From the NCBI GenBank assembly GCA_015075325.1, contig JABTUP010000012.1, forward strand, positions 34,308 to 98,307: a DNA stretch of 64,000 nt. Direction: 5' to 3'. The position numbers and the translations under genes are program-made. The first letter of the stretch is position 1. Each line of letters starts with the position of its first letter. This DNA comes from Flavobacteriales bacterium (lineage in GTDB: Bacteria; Bacteroidota; Bacteroidia; Flavobacteriales_E; Vicingaceae). Shown in pieces: positions 1 to 7,990 of the stretch. The notes under the pieces were generated by a model. That model worked only from the letters and a program-made list of their open reading frames with translations, was not told where the DNA came from and searched no databases.

Positions 1-799
1 CTTCTTTTTTCAAACCGTTTATAGTTGGAATAACCACTTGTTCTTCTACTTTTTTAATGAAATCCGCAGTAGCAAAAGGCACTGGAGAAATAGCTCCCAT
101 TCCACCTGTGTTTAGTCCTGTATCTCCCTCTCCTATTCGCTTGTAATCTTTTGCAGAAGGCAATATTTTGTAGCTATTTCCGTCGGTTAACACAAAAACC
201 GATAATTCAATTCCTTTTAAAAATTCTTCGATAACAACGGTTGATGAAGCAGCTCCAAATTTTTGGTCTTCTATCATCAACGAAAGTTCTTTTTTTGCTT
301 CTGCTAAATCATTTAAAATTAATACTCCTTTTCCTGCGGCAAGACCATCGGCTTTTAACACAAAAGGCGGCTGCAGGGTTTCTAAAAAAGCAAAACCTTC
401 GGTTAAATTGGTTTTGGTAAAACTTTGGTATTTAGCAGTTGGGACGCCATGTTTAACCATAAATTTCTTGGAAAACTCTTTGCTTCCTTCCAATTGTGCA
501 CCATCCTTTTGAGGACCAATTACTGGTATGTTTTTTAGTTGAGCATCTGCCAAAAAATAATCGTGAACACCTTTAACTAAAGGATCTTCTGGACCAACAA
601 CCACCATGTTTACTTTGTTTTCTAAAACAAATTTTTTGATGGCTTCAAAATCGGTTGCTGAAATGTTTACGTTTGTTCCAATTTCGCTAGTTCCAGCATT
701 TCCAGGAGCAATAAACAGTTTTGTTAACTTAGGGCTTTGAGCCAGTTTCCATGCAAAAGCGTGTTCTCTTCCTCCCGAACCAAGTATTAATACGTTCAT
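1..799 (-). CDS. purD: Phosphoribosylamine--glycine ligase, 5' part (GAR synthetase)
   Basis: This is the N-terminal 266 codons of PurD, which joins phosphoribosylamine and glycine using ATP in purine synthesis (cytosol). The reading frame runs off the left edge, so the C-terminal third is missing only because the window ends. It starts MNVLILGSGGREHAFAWKL, the classic PurD beginning, followed by an ATP-grasp domain with VLKADGLAAGKGV and NTGGMGA. The ATG at 799 is the first residue of the conserved N-terminus. It is a housekeeping gene and the only clear chromosomal marker beside the plasmid-like replicon. Identification is firm. Confidence 0.95.
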   Translation of the reverse strand, partial: MNVLILGSGGREHAFAWKLAQSPKLTKLFIAPGNAGTSEIGTNVNISATDFEAIKKFVLENKVNMVVVGPEDPLVKGVHDYFLADAQLKNIPVIGPQKDGAQLEGSKEFSKKFMVKHGVPTAKYQSFTKTNLTEGFAFLETLQPPFVLKADGLAAGKGVLILNDLAEAKKELSLMIEDQKFGAASSTVVIEEFLKGIELSVFVLTDGNSYKILPSAKDYKRIGEGDTGLNTGGMGAISPVPFATADFIKKVEEQVVIPTINGLKKE

Positions 800-1134
800 G
801 TTGTTTTTTATTGCAAAAGTATAAAAACCTACATGGAGTTAAAAGGCGAAATGAATATTCTTTCTAAAGAATTTTATTTTAAAATTTGTGATATTACAAA
901 ATTAGATTAGTTTTGTGCCACGAAAAAATTATGGCAACACAATTTAATATCAAAAATACATTTATCGGTTCTTATCATTATTGGAGCTGTATGTGCCATA
1001 TTATGCCCATTATTTGGAATAATCATTTTACGATTATTTATAATAATATCAAAGGCAACGCTTTTTAAAAAGCAAAAAAAATCAATTTTTATTCTATTTT
1101 TTACGACTGAAAAGTCAAAATAATACTTACTGTT
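800..1134. other. Intergenic stretch between divergent purD and PAS-SpoIIE gene
   Basis: 335 bases of AT-rich DNA. A 45-codon frame opens at 931. The +1 frame over the same bases (about 960-1055) reads as a strongly hydrophobic helix with no start codon, so it may be a decayed small membrane-protein gene. No convincing promoter or regulator site was seen. Confidence 0.4.
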
Positions 1135-2295
1135 ATGTCATTAGTTACTGATGCAATACTGGAAAAATTAAACAGCTTAATTGTTGTGGTTAACCCAAAA
1201 GGAGATGTTGAATATGTTAGTCCTTCAGCCAAACGTATTTTAGGTTTTGAACCCGAGCAATTGGTGGGCGACGGTTGGTGGAATTTAACTCGCGATAATG
1301 TGGAGGACAGACAAAGCATTAAAGCTTTAACATTACAACAAATGAAACAAGAAGCCTTGTTGGAAACTGCTCCACAAGAACGCTTATTGAAAACTGCAAA
1401 TGGTAGTGAACGTTGGATTTTATGGAATACCTCAAAAGGGCCATTAAACACCTTAGTTGGTATTGGACACGATATAACAGACCGTAAAAAAGCAGAGTTA
1501 AAATTGTTGGAGAAAAATACGGAACTTATTCAACACAACAAAGACATGTTGGATAGTATACAATATGCTAGCAGAATACAAGAGGCTATTTTACCCGATG
1601 TACAGCAAATAAAAAATGTTTTTAAAGATGCTTTTGTATTCTACCAACCTAAAGATGTGGTAAGTGGCGATTATTACTTTTTTTACCAGCGAGGCAATAA
1701 GGCTTTTGTTGTAGCTGTTGATTGCACAGGTCACGGTGTGCCTGGTGCATTAATGAGCTTTATCGCTAATGGTGCTTTAAAAGAGGTTATTATAAAAAAG
1801 GGAATTGAAAATCCTGCTGATATTTTATATGCTTTAGATGATGAATTGTACTTAGCATTAAACAAATCGAAAGACGGTGTAGTTTCTATTGATGGAATGG
1901 ATGTAGCAGTGGGTGTATTCGATTTTGAAACACAAACCTTTTCATACGCCGGTGCTTTTCGACCAGTTTTAGTTGTTCGTGATAATGAACTAATAGAGCT
2001 AGAAGCGAGTCGTTATCCGATTGGTTTTTATGCTGATGTAAAAAAAGTGTTTATCACTCAAACCATTGAAGTAAAACAAGACGATACTTTTTATTTTTTT
2101 ACTGATGGCTATTGTGACCAGTTTGGTGGAGAACGGAAAAAGAAATTTAACCGAAAACAGTTTAAAGAATTGTTGCTTTCTGCTCAAGATATGGAAATGG
2201 ATGAACAAGAGGCTTATTTGCAATACGTGTTGCTCAACTGGCGACAAGACGAACCTCAGGTTGATGATGTTTTAGTTATGGGCATTAAATTTTAA
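1135..2295 (+). CDS. PAS domain-containing SpoIIE-family protein phosphatase
   Basis: A cytosolic signalling protein of 386 residues. Residues about 1-120 form a PAS sensor domain ending in the PAC-type motif GIGHDITDRKKAE. A short coiled linker follows (about 120-155, IQYASRIQEAILP), then a PPM/SpoIIE serine phosphatase domain to the end, with metal-binding motifs VVSGDYYFF, DCTGHGVPGALMS and FFTDGY. This layout is common in Bacteroidota, where the phosphatase usually acts on an anti-sigma antagonist or a partner-switching protein. No such partner lies next to it. An in-frame TGA at 1108-1110 makes the ATG at 1135 the first possible one. A hairpin terminator follows directly. The signal sensed is unknown. 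Confidence 0.88.
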   Translation: MSLVTDAILEKLNSLIVVVNPKGDVEYVSPSAKRILGFEPEQLVGDGWWNLTRDNVEDRQSIKALTLQQMKQEALLETAPQERLLKTANGSERWILWNTSKGPLNTLVGIGHDITDRKKAELKLLEKNTELIQHNKDMLDSIQYASRIQEAILPDVQQIKNVFKDAFVFYQPKDVVSGDYYFFYQRGNKAFVVAVDCTGHGVPGALMSFIANGALKEVIIKKGIENPADILYALDDELYLALNKSKDGVVSIDGMDVAVGVFDFETQTFSYAGAFRPVLVVRDNELIELEASRYPIGFYADVKKVFITQTIEVKQDDTFYFFTDGYCDQFGGERKKKFNRKQFKELLLSAQDMEMDEQEAYLQYVLLNWRQDEPQVDDVLVMGIKF

Positions 2296-2296
2296 C

Positions 2297-2327
2297 AAAA
2301 GGGCGAGGATAAATTTCTCGCCTTTTT
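2297..2327 (+). terminator. Rho-independent terminator of the PAS-SpoIIE gene
   Basis: Stem GGCGAG (2302-2307) pairs with CTCGCC (2317-2322) and is followed by TTTTT, starting two bases after the stop codon. Confidence 0.85.
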
Positions 2328-2363
2328 CATCTCATTTTTTTCTACTCCCCTACTCTATTAAGT

Positions 2364-2448
2364 GAGGTTTTAAAAATTGACAAATTTTTTTCCACTAACA
2401 AGATGGACAAGGGTGTGTTAATGAATAACCAATGTTTTTAGAACTCTC
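2364..2448 (+). repeat. Dispersed intergenic element, copy A
   Basis: An 85-base element starting gaggttttaaaaatt, with core GGGTGTGTTAAT and end TTTTTAGAACTCTC. A second copy lies at 35512-35594. The ends are close to inverted repeats of each other (gagttttaaaaatt / aatttttagaactc). Both copies are on the + strand, in the gap after one gene and before a + strand gene. Confidence 0.65.
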
Positions 2449-2505
2449 GCTTAATTTTTAAGCATCAATATTTATATATTTTTATACAACAACATTTATA
2501 TAGGA

Positions 2506-2619
2506 CTATAGACCTATGGTTTTATATTTTTTAAATAATACAACACCAACAATATAAATATGCTTTTATATTTCTACAATAAAATAGTTATATTATAATA
2601 CTTTTCTATTGGTCTATAG
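2506..2619. repeat. Inverted CTATAGACC pair upstream of parA
   Basis: CTATAGACC at 2506-2514 and its reverse complement GGTCTATAG at 2611-2619, separated by 96 AT-rich bases. The position before parA suggests a centromere or a binding site for the partition proteins. Only two copies were seen, so this is tentative. Confidence 0.35.
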
Positions 2620-2672
2620 GTTTATATTATTACATTATTAGATTTATACATTAATAATATATTATATTTTTA

Positions 2673-2702
2673 TTGTAATATTGTTTACTAGTTTTATATT
2701 TG
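2673..2702 (+). promoter_or_regulatory. Promoter of the parA operon
   Basis: TTG (2673-2675), 19 bases, then TATATTTG (2695-2702). This matches the Bacteroidota sigma-A consensus TTG-N17-23-TAnnTTTG. Transcription should start near 2709, about 24 bases before parA. Confidence 0.7.
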
Positions 2703-2732
2703 TATATAAATAGATAATCTAATTAAAATATT

Positions 2733-3485
2733 ATGGCTATAAAAATTGCAATTGCTTGTACAAAAGGAGGGGTGTCGAAAACAACAACAACATTTGAGTT
2801 AGCATCTGCTTTGGCACGTAAAAAGAAAAAAGTATTGTTATTTGATTTAGATCCACAGGGGGATTGTTCAACCTGGGCTGATGTTAAATCGGGTGAAATT
2901 TCTATTTTTAATTCACTTACAGAAAAAGATACACCACCGCCAATTTCGCATATTAATGCCTATTTCGACATTATTCCTTCAAGTTCGAAGTTGGAGTCGT
3001 TTGAAAGTTTTAATGTTACAGGAAAGGAGGTAAGGCTAAAAAAAATAGTTGATAAGCTGGAAGATCAGTACGATTATATTATTTACGATACACAACCAGC
3101 TATTAGTTTTTTGGTTGGTAACGCTTTGGTTGCAAGTGATTATGTAATAACTCCATTAACTTGTGATGAATTTTCGGTAAAAGGAATAACAAAAATTATA
3201 GAACTGATTGATGATGTTCAGGATGTGTATAATAAAAATTTAAAGTTGGGAGGTATTCTTATTACCAATTTTCATAAAGGGATGACGATGCACAGAGAAG
3301 CTTTAGAATATTATAAATCTTCAGATGTATTTAAAAATAAATTATTTAAAACAGTAATTCGACAAACTCAAAAAATAAAAACGGCAGTAGTAAAACGAAT
3401 GTCTATTTATGATTTAGATAAAACATCGCACGCTGCTGTTGATTATCAAAAGTTAGCCGAAGAAATTATTAAGAAATTTAAATAA
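2733..3485 (+). CDS. parA: ParA-family partition ATPase
   Basis: A 250-residue ParA/Soj-type ATPase with a deviant Walker A motif CTKGGVSKTTT (residues 9-19), Walker A' VLLFDLDPQGD and the switch motif IIYDTQPA. Such proteins bind DNA non-specifically with ATP and move plasmid or chromosome centromeres. It lacks the N-terminal HTH of P1-type ParA, so it is a type Ib-like partition protein. It is followed six bases later by a small basic protein and then by iterons and a Rep_3 initiator, which makes it part of a plasmid-type replicon rather than a chromosomal soj/spo0J pair. A consensus promoter lies upstream. Confidence 0.9.
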   Translation: MAIKIAIACTKGGVSKTTTTFELASALARKKKKVLLFDLDPQGDCSTWADVKSGEISIFNSLTEKDTPPPISHINAYFDIIPSSSKLESFESFNVTGKEVRLKKIVDKLEDQYDYIIYDTQPAISFLVGNALVASDYVITPLTCDEFSVKGITKIIELIDDVQDVYNKNLKLGGILITNFHKGMTMHREALEYYKSSDVFKNKLFKTVIRQTQKIKTAVVKRMSIYDLDKTSHAAVDYQKLAEEIIKKFK

Positions 3486-3491
3486 GTTGTT

Positions 3492-3902
3492 ATGAGTTTT
3501 AAAGATGCATTAAACAAAAGTGCCGAAGCACAAAAAAAGCTGGAAGAGGACACTAAAAAATTAACTGAAAAAACTACAACTCCTAAAAAAAATAGTGTTG
3601 CCGAGCTTGATAATACTCCAATTATTGAAGATAAACCTGATGTTGTTACTACAGAAAAACCTTCTGTAAATACAAAACAATTTACTGGTGCATTAGCCGA
3701 ATATCTTACCGAGGAAGAGTTAAGAGACATGTCTAACAGAAAAACATATCAAACTTATCCAACCATTCATAAAATGGTAAAATTGGCTTGCAACAAAACA
3801 GGTAAAGATTTGATTACGTACGTAAACGAAGCTATTTTAGAACAATTAAAGAAGGATGATATCATAAGTATTTATGAAATTATACATGGAAAACTCAAGT
3901 AA
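3492..3902 (+). CDS. Putative ParB-like partition partner
   Basis: A 136-residue protein with no family recognised with certainty. The first 60 residues are lysine-rich and low complexity (TEKTTTPKKN). The C-terminal part (about 85-125, YPTIHKMVKLACNKTG then ITYVNEAILEQLKK) has a beta-helix-helix pattern that could be a ribbon-helix-helix DNA-binding fold. It sits six bases after parA, the usual place of the centromere-binding partner, so that role is inferred from position and fold pattern. It is not a ParB/Spo0J-type nuclease fold protein. Confidence 0.6.
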   Translation: MSFKDALNKSAEAQKKLEEDTKKLTEKTTTPKKNSVAELDNTPIIEDKPDVVTTEKPSVNTKQFTGALAEYLTEEELRDMSNRKTYQTYPTIHKMVKLACNKTGKDLITYVNEAILEQLKKDDIISIYEIIHGKLK

Positions 3903-3958
3903 ATTTTGTTTTAACTTATTGTCGAACAGTTGATTTAACTGGTATTTTCTTATTAATG

Positions 3959-3975
3959 TAGGAAATACTCATAGT
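3959..3975 (-). repeat. Single inverted iteron
   Basis: GTAGGAAATACTCATAG is the exact reverse complement of CTATGAGTATTTCCTAC, the iteron core. It lies alone 57 bases after the par genes and 240 bases from the main array. Inverted iterons are known autoregulatory or handcuffing sites in Rep_3 plasmids. Confidence 0.7.
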
Positions 3976-4213
3976 TCTACTTTTTTCGCGGAACTTTTTT
4001 GAAAACAAAATTGCCATCGCTCTTCTTTTTGTTTTTTTGCTTTTTGTGTTTGTGTTAAAATTTGTTTTTTGTTTCTTATTTTCTAAAAGAGGGAGGAATA
4101 AATTTAAATAACATCATTGTTTGTTATTTTATATAACATTTTCTTTTATATATTATATATTTATATGTTTAAGCATGCTGTAGCTTAGTGTTTACAATAG
4201 TTACAGCACTTAT

Positions 4214-4500
4214 ATATGAGTAAAACCTCTATTTCAATGGAGTATTTGCTACTTAAATAAGAGTATTTACATTGTTTCAATGGAGGATAAACAACCCTTT
4301 GTATATGAGTATTTTCAAGGATTTAATGGAGTATTTCCTATATAACATGGAGTAAATGCAATAATAGGAGAGGGTTTTCAACCTAAATATGAGCATTTCC
4401 TACATTAATATGAGTATAATAAATATAAATATGAGTAAATACATTAAACTATGAGGATTTCCTACTCAATTATGAGTATTTACTACTTAACTATGAAAAA
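4214..4500 (+). repeat. Iteron block I
   Basis: About 14 degenerate direct repeats of consensus tATGAGTATTTCCTACtTAA. The GAG core recurs at 4218, 4240, 4261, 4283, 4307, 4329, 4350, about 4369, 4391, 4412, 4433, 4453, 4474 and 4495, mostly 20-22 bases apart (two helical turns). Some units read ATGGAG instead of ATGAG. Confidence 0.85.
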
Positions 4501-4608
4501 GCCTTTATACCATTGATTTTGCAGTATATTTAGCCCGTTTTAGGGACGAATATAAATTACTTTTTAACAAAGTGTTGTTTATAGTTGTTTTGTTAATAAT
4601 TAAACAAC

Positions 4609-4710
4609 CATGAGTATTTCCTACATTAAAATGAGTATAATAGATATAACTATGAGTATTTCCTATGTAATTATGAGTATTTCCAACTCAAAAATGAGGA
4701 TTTACAATGT
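4609..4710 (+). repeat. Iteron block II
   Basis: Five direct repeats with GAG cores at 4612, 4633, 4654, 4675 and 4696, spaced exactly 21 bases. This block is better conserved than block I (ATGAGTATTTCCTAC). Confidence 0.88.
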
Positions 4711-4790
4711 TAAAAATATAAACAATTAAAAATCATGTTAAATATAACATAATCAATTAGTTATACTGCTTATTTTAGATTTCAAAAGAC

Positions 4791-4849
4791 ATCATAATCC
4801 ATTTTTTAAATATGGAAAATATTACAAAGTATTTTTCCATGATTATGAT
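4791..4849. promoter_or_regulatory. Nested dyad, probable Rep operator
   Basis: An outer arm ATCATAATC (4791-4799) pairs with GATTATGAT (4841-4849). An inner arm ATGGAAAATA (4812-4821) pairs, with one bulge, with TATTTTTCCAT (4830-4840). It lies just upstream of the rep promoter. Rep_3 initiators commonly repress themselves from such dyads. Confidence 0.6.
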
Positions 4850-4856
4850 AAGTTCT

Positions 4857-4864
4857 TATCTTTG
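4857..4864 (+). promoter_or_regulatory. -7 box of the rep promoter
   Basis: TATCTTTG matches TAnnTTTG and lies 25 bases before the rep ATG, directly after the dyad. No clear TTG -33 box was seen. Confidence 0.6.
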
Positions 4865-4889
4865 ATGTATCCATATAAGAAGTAGACCC

Positions 4890-6524
4890 ATGCAAGATAC
4901 TAAACCAGAAATTGTCCGTAAAGGTAATTTATTAATTGCTTCCAAACTAAATTTATCAAGAAATGAATCGCGTGTTTTAGAATTGGTTTTTGCCCAAATA
5001 AACCCATTTGAAGACGTATCATTTCAAAAACAATATAGAGTTGATGTTGTAGATTTAGTTAAAATCAAGAAAAATAACAAAGTTTATATGGAGTTGGAAG
5101 ATATTGCAAATGGCTTAACTTCCAAAAACATTCATTTACGACAAGAAGACGGAAGTTTTGAGTTTTTAACCATTACCAATATGGTTAAGTACGATGCAGA
5201 TGAAGGAGCAATATTTGTAGAGCTGAATAACAATTTATTAACCTATCTGTTAAAATCACCCAAACAAATTGAATCGGAAAAAAAGCAATTAGAATTAAAA
5301 GAGAAAAAAGATAGAATTGATGCATTAAAAACCGAAAAGGCAGGGTGGGCGTACACCTCATATCAGTTAAAATACCATTTAATACTTCAATCAAACCACG
5401 CATTACGTTTTTATGAGTTACTCAAACAATATGAATCTATTGGCAAAAGAGTTTTGTATGTGGAAGAAATCAAAATTTTGTTAGAAATAGAAGAACGATA
5501 TAGTGCTTATGCTGATTTTAAACGAAACGTTATTTTATTAGCACAAAAAGAGCTGAAAAGTAAAACAGACATTTGTTTTGATTTTGAAGAAATTAAGAAA
5601 AGACGAAGAGTGTATGCCATTCGATTTACCATTTATAAAAACAATAGGGTAGAGGAGGGGCTGAATAATAAAATCAAATCAGAATCAAAAGTTGAAAAAA
5701 CGTCTGAATTTTTGGAAGACAATTTTGATGAAACAATAGCCGAATTAAAAAAATTAAGAAAGCCTTCGGATGAAGAAATGACTGACCAAAAGGCACTACA
5801 ATTAATTAATCGATTTGGTGAAAACTACATAAAAAAATGCATCGCTTTGCTTAAGCAAGAAGACAAATCGACTAAAAATAACTTTGTTGGCTTTGTAATT
5901 AAAGCAATTGAAAACAATTGGTTAGACGATAAAATTCTTGAAATAGGAAGAAAAGAAAAAAAATTAGAAAAAATAAAAGAGAAAAAACAAGACGAAGAAC
6001 GAGCCAAGAAAGAAGAAGAATATGTTGACAACCTATATGGCAAATATTGGGAAAATCAGCTCGAATTGCTTTTAGCATCAGTAAATATTGATGCAGAAGT
6101 TAGCAATTATTTAGAAACAAAAGAAAACCTGAGAGAATATAAAGAGCTGAAAATAGATTTAGAAAATCGAAATATTTATTCGATGAATTGGTCGTTGTTT
6201 ATTGGTTGGCTACAAGAACAAAACCCACAAGTTAAATTTTTATCTAAAGTAGAATTTAAAAATAGATATTACGCCAATAAAAATTTAAAACCAGTTGACA
6301 AAGTAATAGTAAACAATAAGAGTGAATTATCGTTGTTTACACAAGAAGAGTTGGTTGGCAGTAAAAAAGACTTGTTAACCAAGAATTCAAGAAAAAAAGC
6401 CACCAAAATTCCACTGTCTGACATTCAAGAACTTGCAAATGAATTAAATTGCTCTGTTGATGAAGTAATTTCTAAAAACGGTTACAGTATTGAAGGAAAC
6501 TTTGCGGTTAAATATGATGAATAA
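4890..6524 (+). CDS. Rep_3-family plasmid replication initiator, long form
   Basis: A replication initiator of 544 residues. The N-terminal 240 residues match the Rep_3/RepB family (start IVRKGNLLIASKLNLSRNE, then paired winged-helix segments including SYQLKYHLILQSNHALRFYELLKQYE). The winged helices would bind the iterons upstream. The usual family length is about 300 residues. Here a lysine- and glutamate-rich, partly coiled C-terminal half follows (about 260-544), ending in a small helical segment (SDIQELANELNCSVDEVI). Residues 280-350 resemble the C-terminal extension seen in some Bacteroidota Rep proteins, but I cannot name it. The gene could serve an integrated plasmid or a chromid. Confidence 0.85.
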   Translation: MQDTKPEIVRKGNLLIASKLNLSRNESRVLELVFAQINPFEDVSFQKQYRVDVVDLVKIKKNNKVYMELEDIANGLTSKNIHLRQEDGSFEFLTITNMVKYDADEGAIFVELNNNLLTYLLKSPKQIESEKKQLELKEKKDRIDALKTEKAGWAYTSYQLKYHLILQSNHALRFYELLKQYESIGKRVLYVEEIKILLEIEERYSAYADFKRNVILLAQKELKSKTDICFDFEEIKKRRRVYAIRFTIYKNNRVEEGLNNKIKSESKVEKTSEFLEDNFDETIAELKKLRKPSDEEMTDQKALQLINRFGENYIKKCIALLKQEDKSTKNNFVGFVIKAIENNWLDDKILEIGRKEKKLEKIKEKKQDEERAKKEEEYVDNLYGKYWENQLELLLASVNIDAEVSNYLETKENLREYKELKIDLENRNIYSMNWSLFIGWLQEQNPQVKFLSKVEFKNRYYANKNLKPVDKVIVNNKSELSLFTQEELVGSKKDLLTKNSRKKATKIPLSDIQELANELNCSVDEVISKNGYSIEGNFAVKYDE

Positions 6525-6603
6525 TTATTTGTCCTATAATTAATCTTATGTTAAATAGGGTTATTATTCCACTACTGTTTTCATAAAAATAATTGGATAA
6601 AAG

Positions 6604-7515
6604 CTAATTGTGCTGGGCTCCTTTTAATATTCTAAAAACATGCAAAACAGCTGGAAAAACGGCATCCATACTTTCTTTAGCACCATTTGTAGAACCTGGT
6701 AAAGCCAATACAAGTGTTTCGTTAATTATACCAGCCACACTTCTGCTTAACATCGAATAAGGTGTTCTGTCTTGACCGTAGCTTCTTATCGCTTCATCAA
6801 TTCCAGGAATTTCGCGTTCAATTAATGGTTTTAAAGCTTCTGGAGTTACATCTCTATTCGATAATCCTGTTCCTCCAGTGTAGATAATTAAATTAGCCCC
6901 TAACGCTACATAAGCTTTTGCTTTTTCTTGGATGTCTTTTATTTCATCTGGAATGATAATATAATCCATAATTTCAACACCACATTCTTCTAATTTTTTA
7001 ATAATGGCTTTGCCTGCTTTGTCTTCTTTTTGTCCTGCAGAAATGGTATCGGAGCAAACGATTACAGCAGCTTTTAAATCTTTACGGAATTTATCTTTAA
7101 AATCAGATTTACCACCTTTTTTCTCCACCAATTTAATGTGATGAATTTCTACACCTTTATCGATTGGTTTTAGCATGTCGTACATGTTTAATGCAACAAC
7201 ACTTGCCCCATGCATGGCTTCAACTTCAACGCCAGTTTTATAAATGGTTTTTACAGTCATGGTAACGGTTATTTCTAATCCGTTAATTTCATATTCTATG
7301 CCTGTGTATTCTATTGGCATAGGATGACAATCGGCTAAAATTAAAGGGGTGTTTTTAACGCCCAAAAGCCCTACAGCTTTGCTCATTGCAAAAACATCGC
7401 CTTTAGGAACGGTTTTATTTATAATTGCGTTAATAGTTTCTTCTTTACTTACTTTAACAACAGCTTGTGCGGTTGCAATTCGAAGTGTTGATGATTTTGT
7501 TGTTATATCTACCAT
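6604..7515 (-). CDS. moaC: Bifunctional cyclic pyranopterin monophosphate synthase / molybdopterin adenylyltransferase (MoaC-MogA fusion)
   Basis: A 303-residue fusion. Residues 1-140 are MoaC, which with MoaA makes cyclic pyranopterin monophosphate (motifs [12 protein letters not shown] and [19 protein letters not shown]). Residues 145-303 are MogA/MoaB, which adenylylates molybdopterin ([24 protein letters not shown]). The two activities lie at opposite ends of molybdenum cofactor synthesis. It is the last gene of the cofactor operon, 29 bases after moaE. Both domains look intact. MoaCB fusions occur in other bacteria, so the fusion is not unique. Confidence 0.92.
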   Translation of the reverse strand: MVDITTKSSTLRIATAQAVVKVSKEETINAIINKTVPKGDVFAMSKAVGLLGVKNTPLILADCHPMPIEYTGIEYEINGLEITVTMTVKTIYKTGVEVEAMHGASVVALNMYDMLKPIDKGVEIHHIKLVEKKGGKSDFKDKFRKDLKAAVIVCSDTISAGQKEDKAGKAIIKKLEECGVEIMDYIIIPDEIKDIQEKAKAYVALGANLIIYTGGTGLSNRDVTPEALKPLIEREIPGIDEAIRSYGQDRTPYSMLSRSVAGIINETLVLALPGSTNGAKESMDAVFPAVLHVFRILKGAQHN

Positions 7516-7544
7516 TTTTAGTGATTAGTCGTTAGTAATTAGGT

Positions 7545-7988
7545 TTAGTTATTTACTTTCCAAACGTGTGAGCTGTCTTCAAAAATTTCTTTTCCAAAAA
7601 CAGGAGCTTTGGCTTTAATTTCTTCAGTAATGTACCGACAAGCATCAAAAGCCATGGCTCTATGTTTTGATGATGTAAATACAAACAAGCACAATTCGCC
7701 TGCTTTTACAACGCCTTTGCTATGATAAATGTGGGCACAGGTTAAATCAAATTTACTAAAGGCATCTTCTCTTATTTCATCAAATACTTTATTTGCCATT
7801 TCTTCGTATGCCGAATATTCAATAGCTTGAACAGTTTTACCATCAATTTCATCGGCTCTAACCTGACCTAAAAAGATATCGTGAGCTCCAATATTGGTTT
7901 TTACTTGATGATGTGCAATTGAATTTGCTATTTTTTCGGGAGTTATTGGCCCTTCAACAAAAACATTTTTTATTTTTTTTTCGCTCAT
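7545..7988 (-). CDS. moaE: Molybdopterin synthase catalytic subunit
   Basis: A 147-residue MoaE, the large subunit of molybdopterin synthase, which inserts dithiolene sulfur into cyclic pyranopterin monophosphate using thiocarboxylated MoaD. Diagnostic residues are in HDIFLGQVR, YHSKGVVKAGE (catalytic lysine) and SKHRAMAFDACRYI. It lies two bases after the moeB-like gene and upstream of the moaC fusion, all in one operon. Confidence 0.93.
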   Translation of the reverse strand: MSEKKIKNVFVEGPITPEKIANSIAHHQVKTNIGAHDIFLGQVRADEIDGKTVQAIEYSAYEEMANKVFDEIREDAFSKFDLTCAHIYHSKGVVKAGELCLFVFTSSKHRAMAFDACRYITEEIKAKAPVFGKEIFEDSSHVWKVNN

Positions 7989-7990
7989 AA

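Larger units (their letters stand above)
2296..2732. other. AT-rich control region upstream of the par genes
   Basis: 437 bases holding a terminator (2297-2327), one copy of a dispersed element (2364-2448), a pair of inverted 9-mers (2506-2514 and 2611-2619) and a promoter (2673-2702). The rest is very AT-rich. No gene was found. Confidence 0.6.
3903..4889. other. Iteron-type replication origin region
   Basis: 987 non-coding bases between the par genes and the initiator. From left to right: an inverted iteron (3959-3975), an extremely AT-rich stretch (about 4100-4175) that could melt, a first iteron block (4214-4500), a spacer with an 8-bp inverted repeat GTTGTTTA/TAAACAAC (4574-4581, 4601-4608), a second iteron block (4609-4710), and an operator-like dyad and promoter in front of rep. 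No consensus DnaA box (TTATCCACA) was seen. The arrangement is that of theta-replicating Rep_3 plasmids. Confidence 0.8.

Noticed and set aside
931..1068. 45-codon frame between purD and the PAS-SpoIIE gene
   Set aside because: No family, no ribosome binding site, and the hydrophobic +1 frame has no start; at most a decayed gene.
4214..4710. CRISPR-like array
   Set aside because: The repeats are 20-24 bp units without spacers and lie before a Rep_3 gene, so they are iterons.
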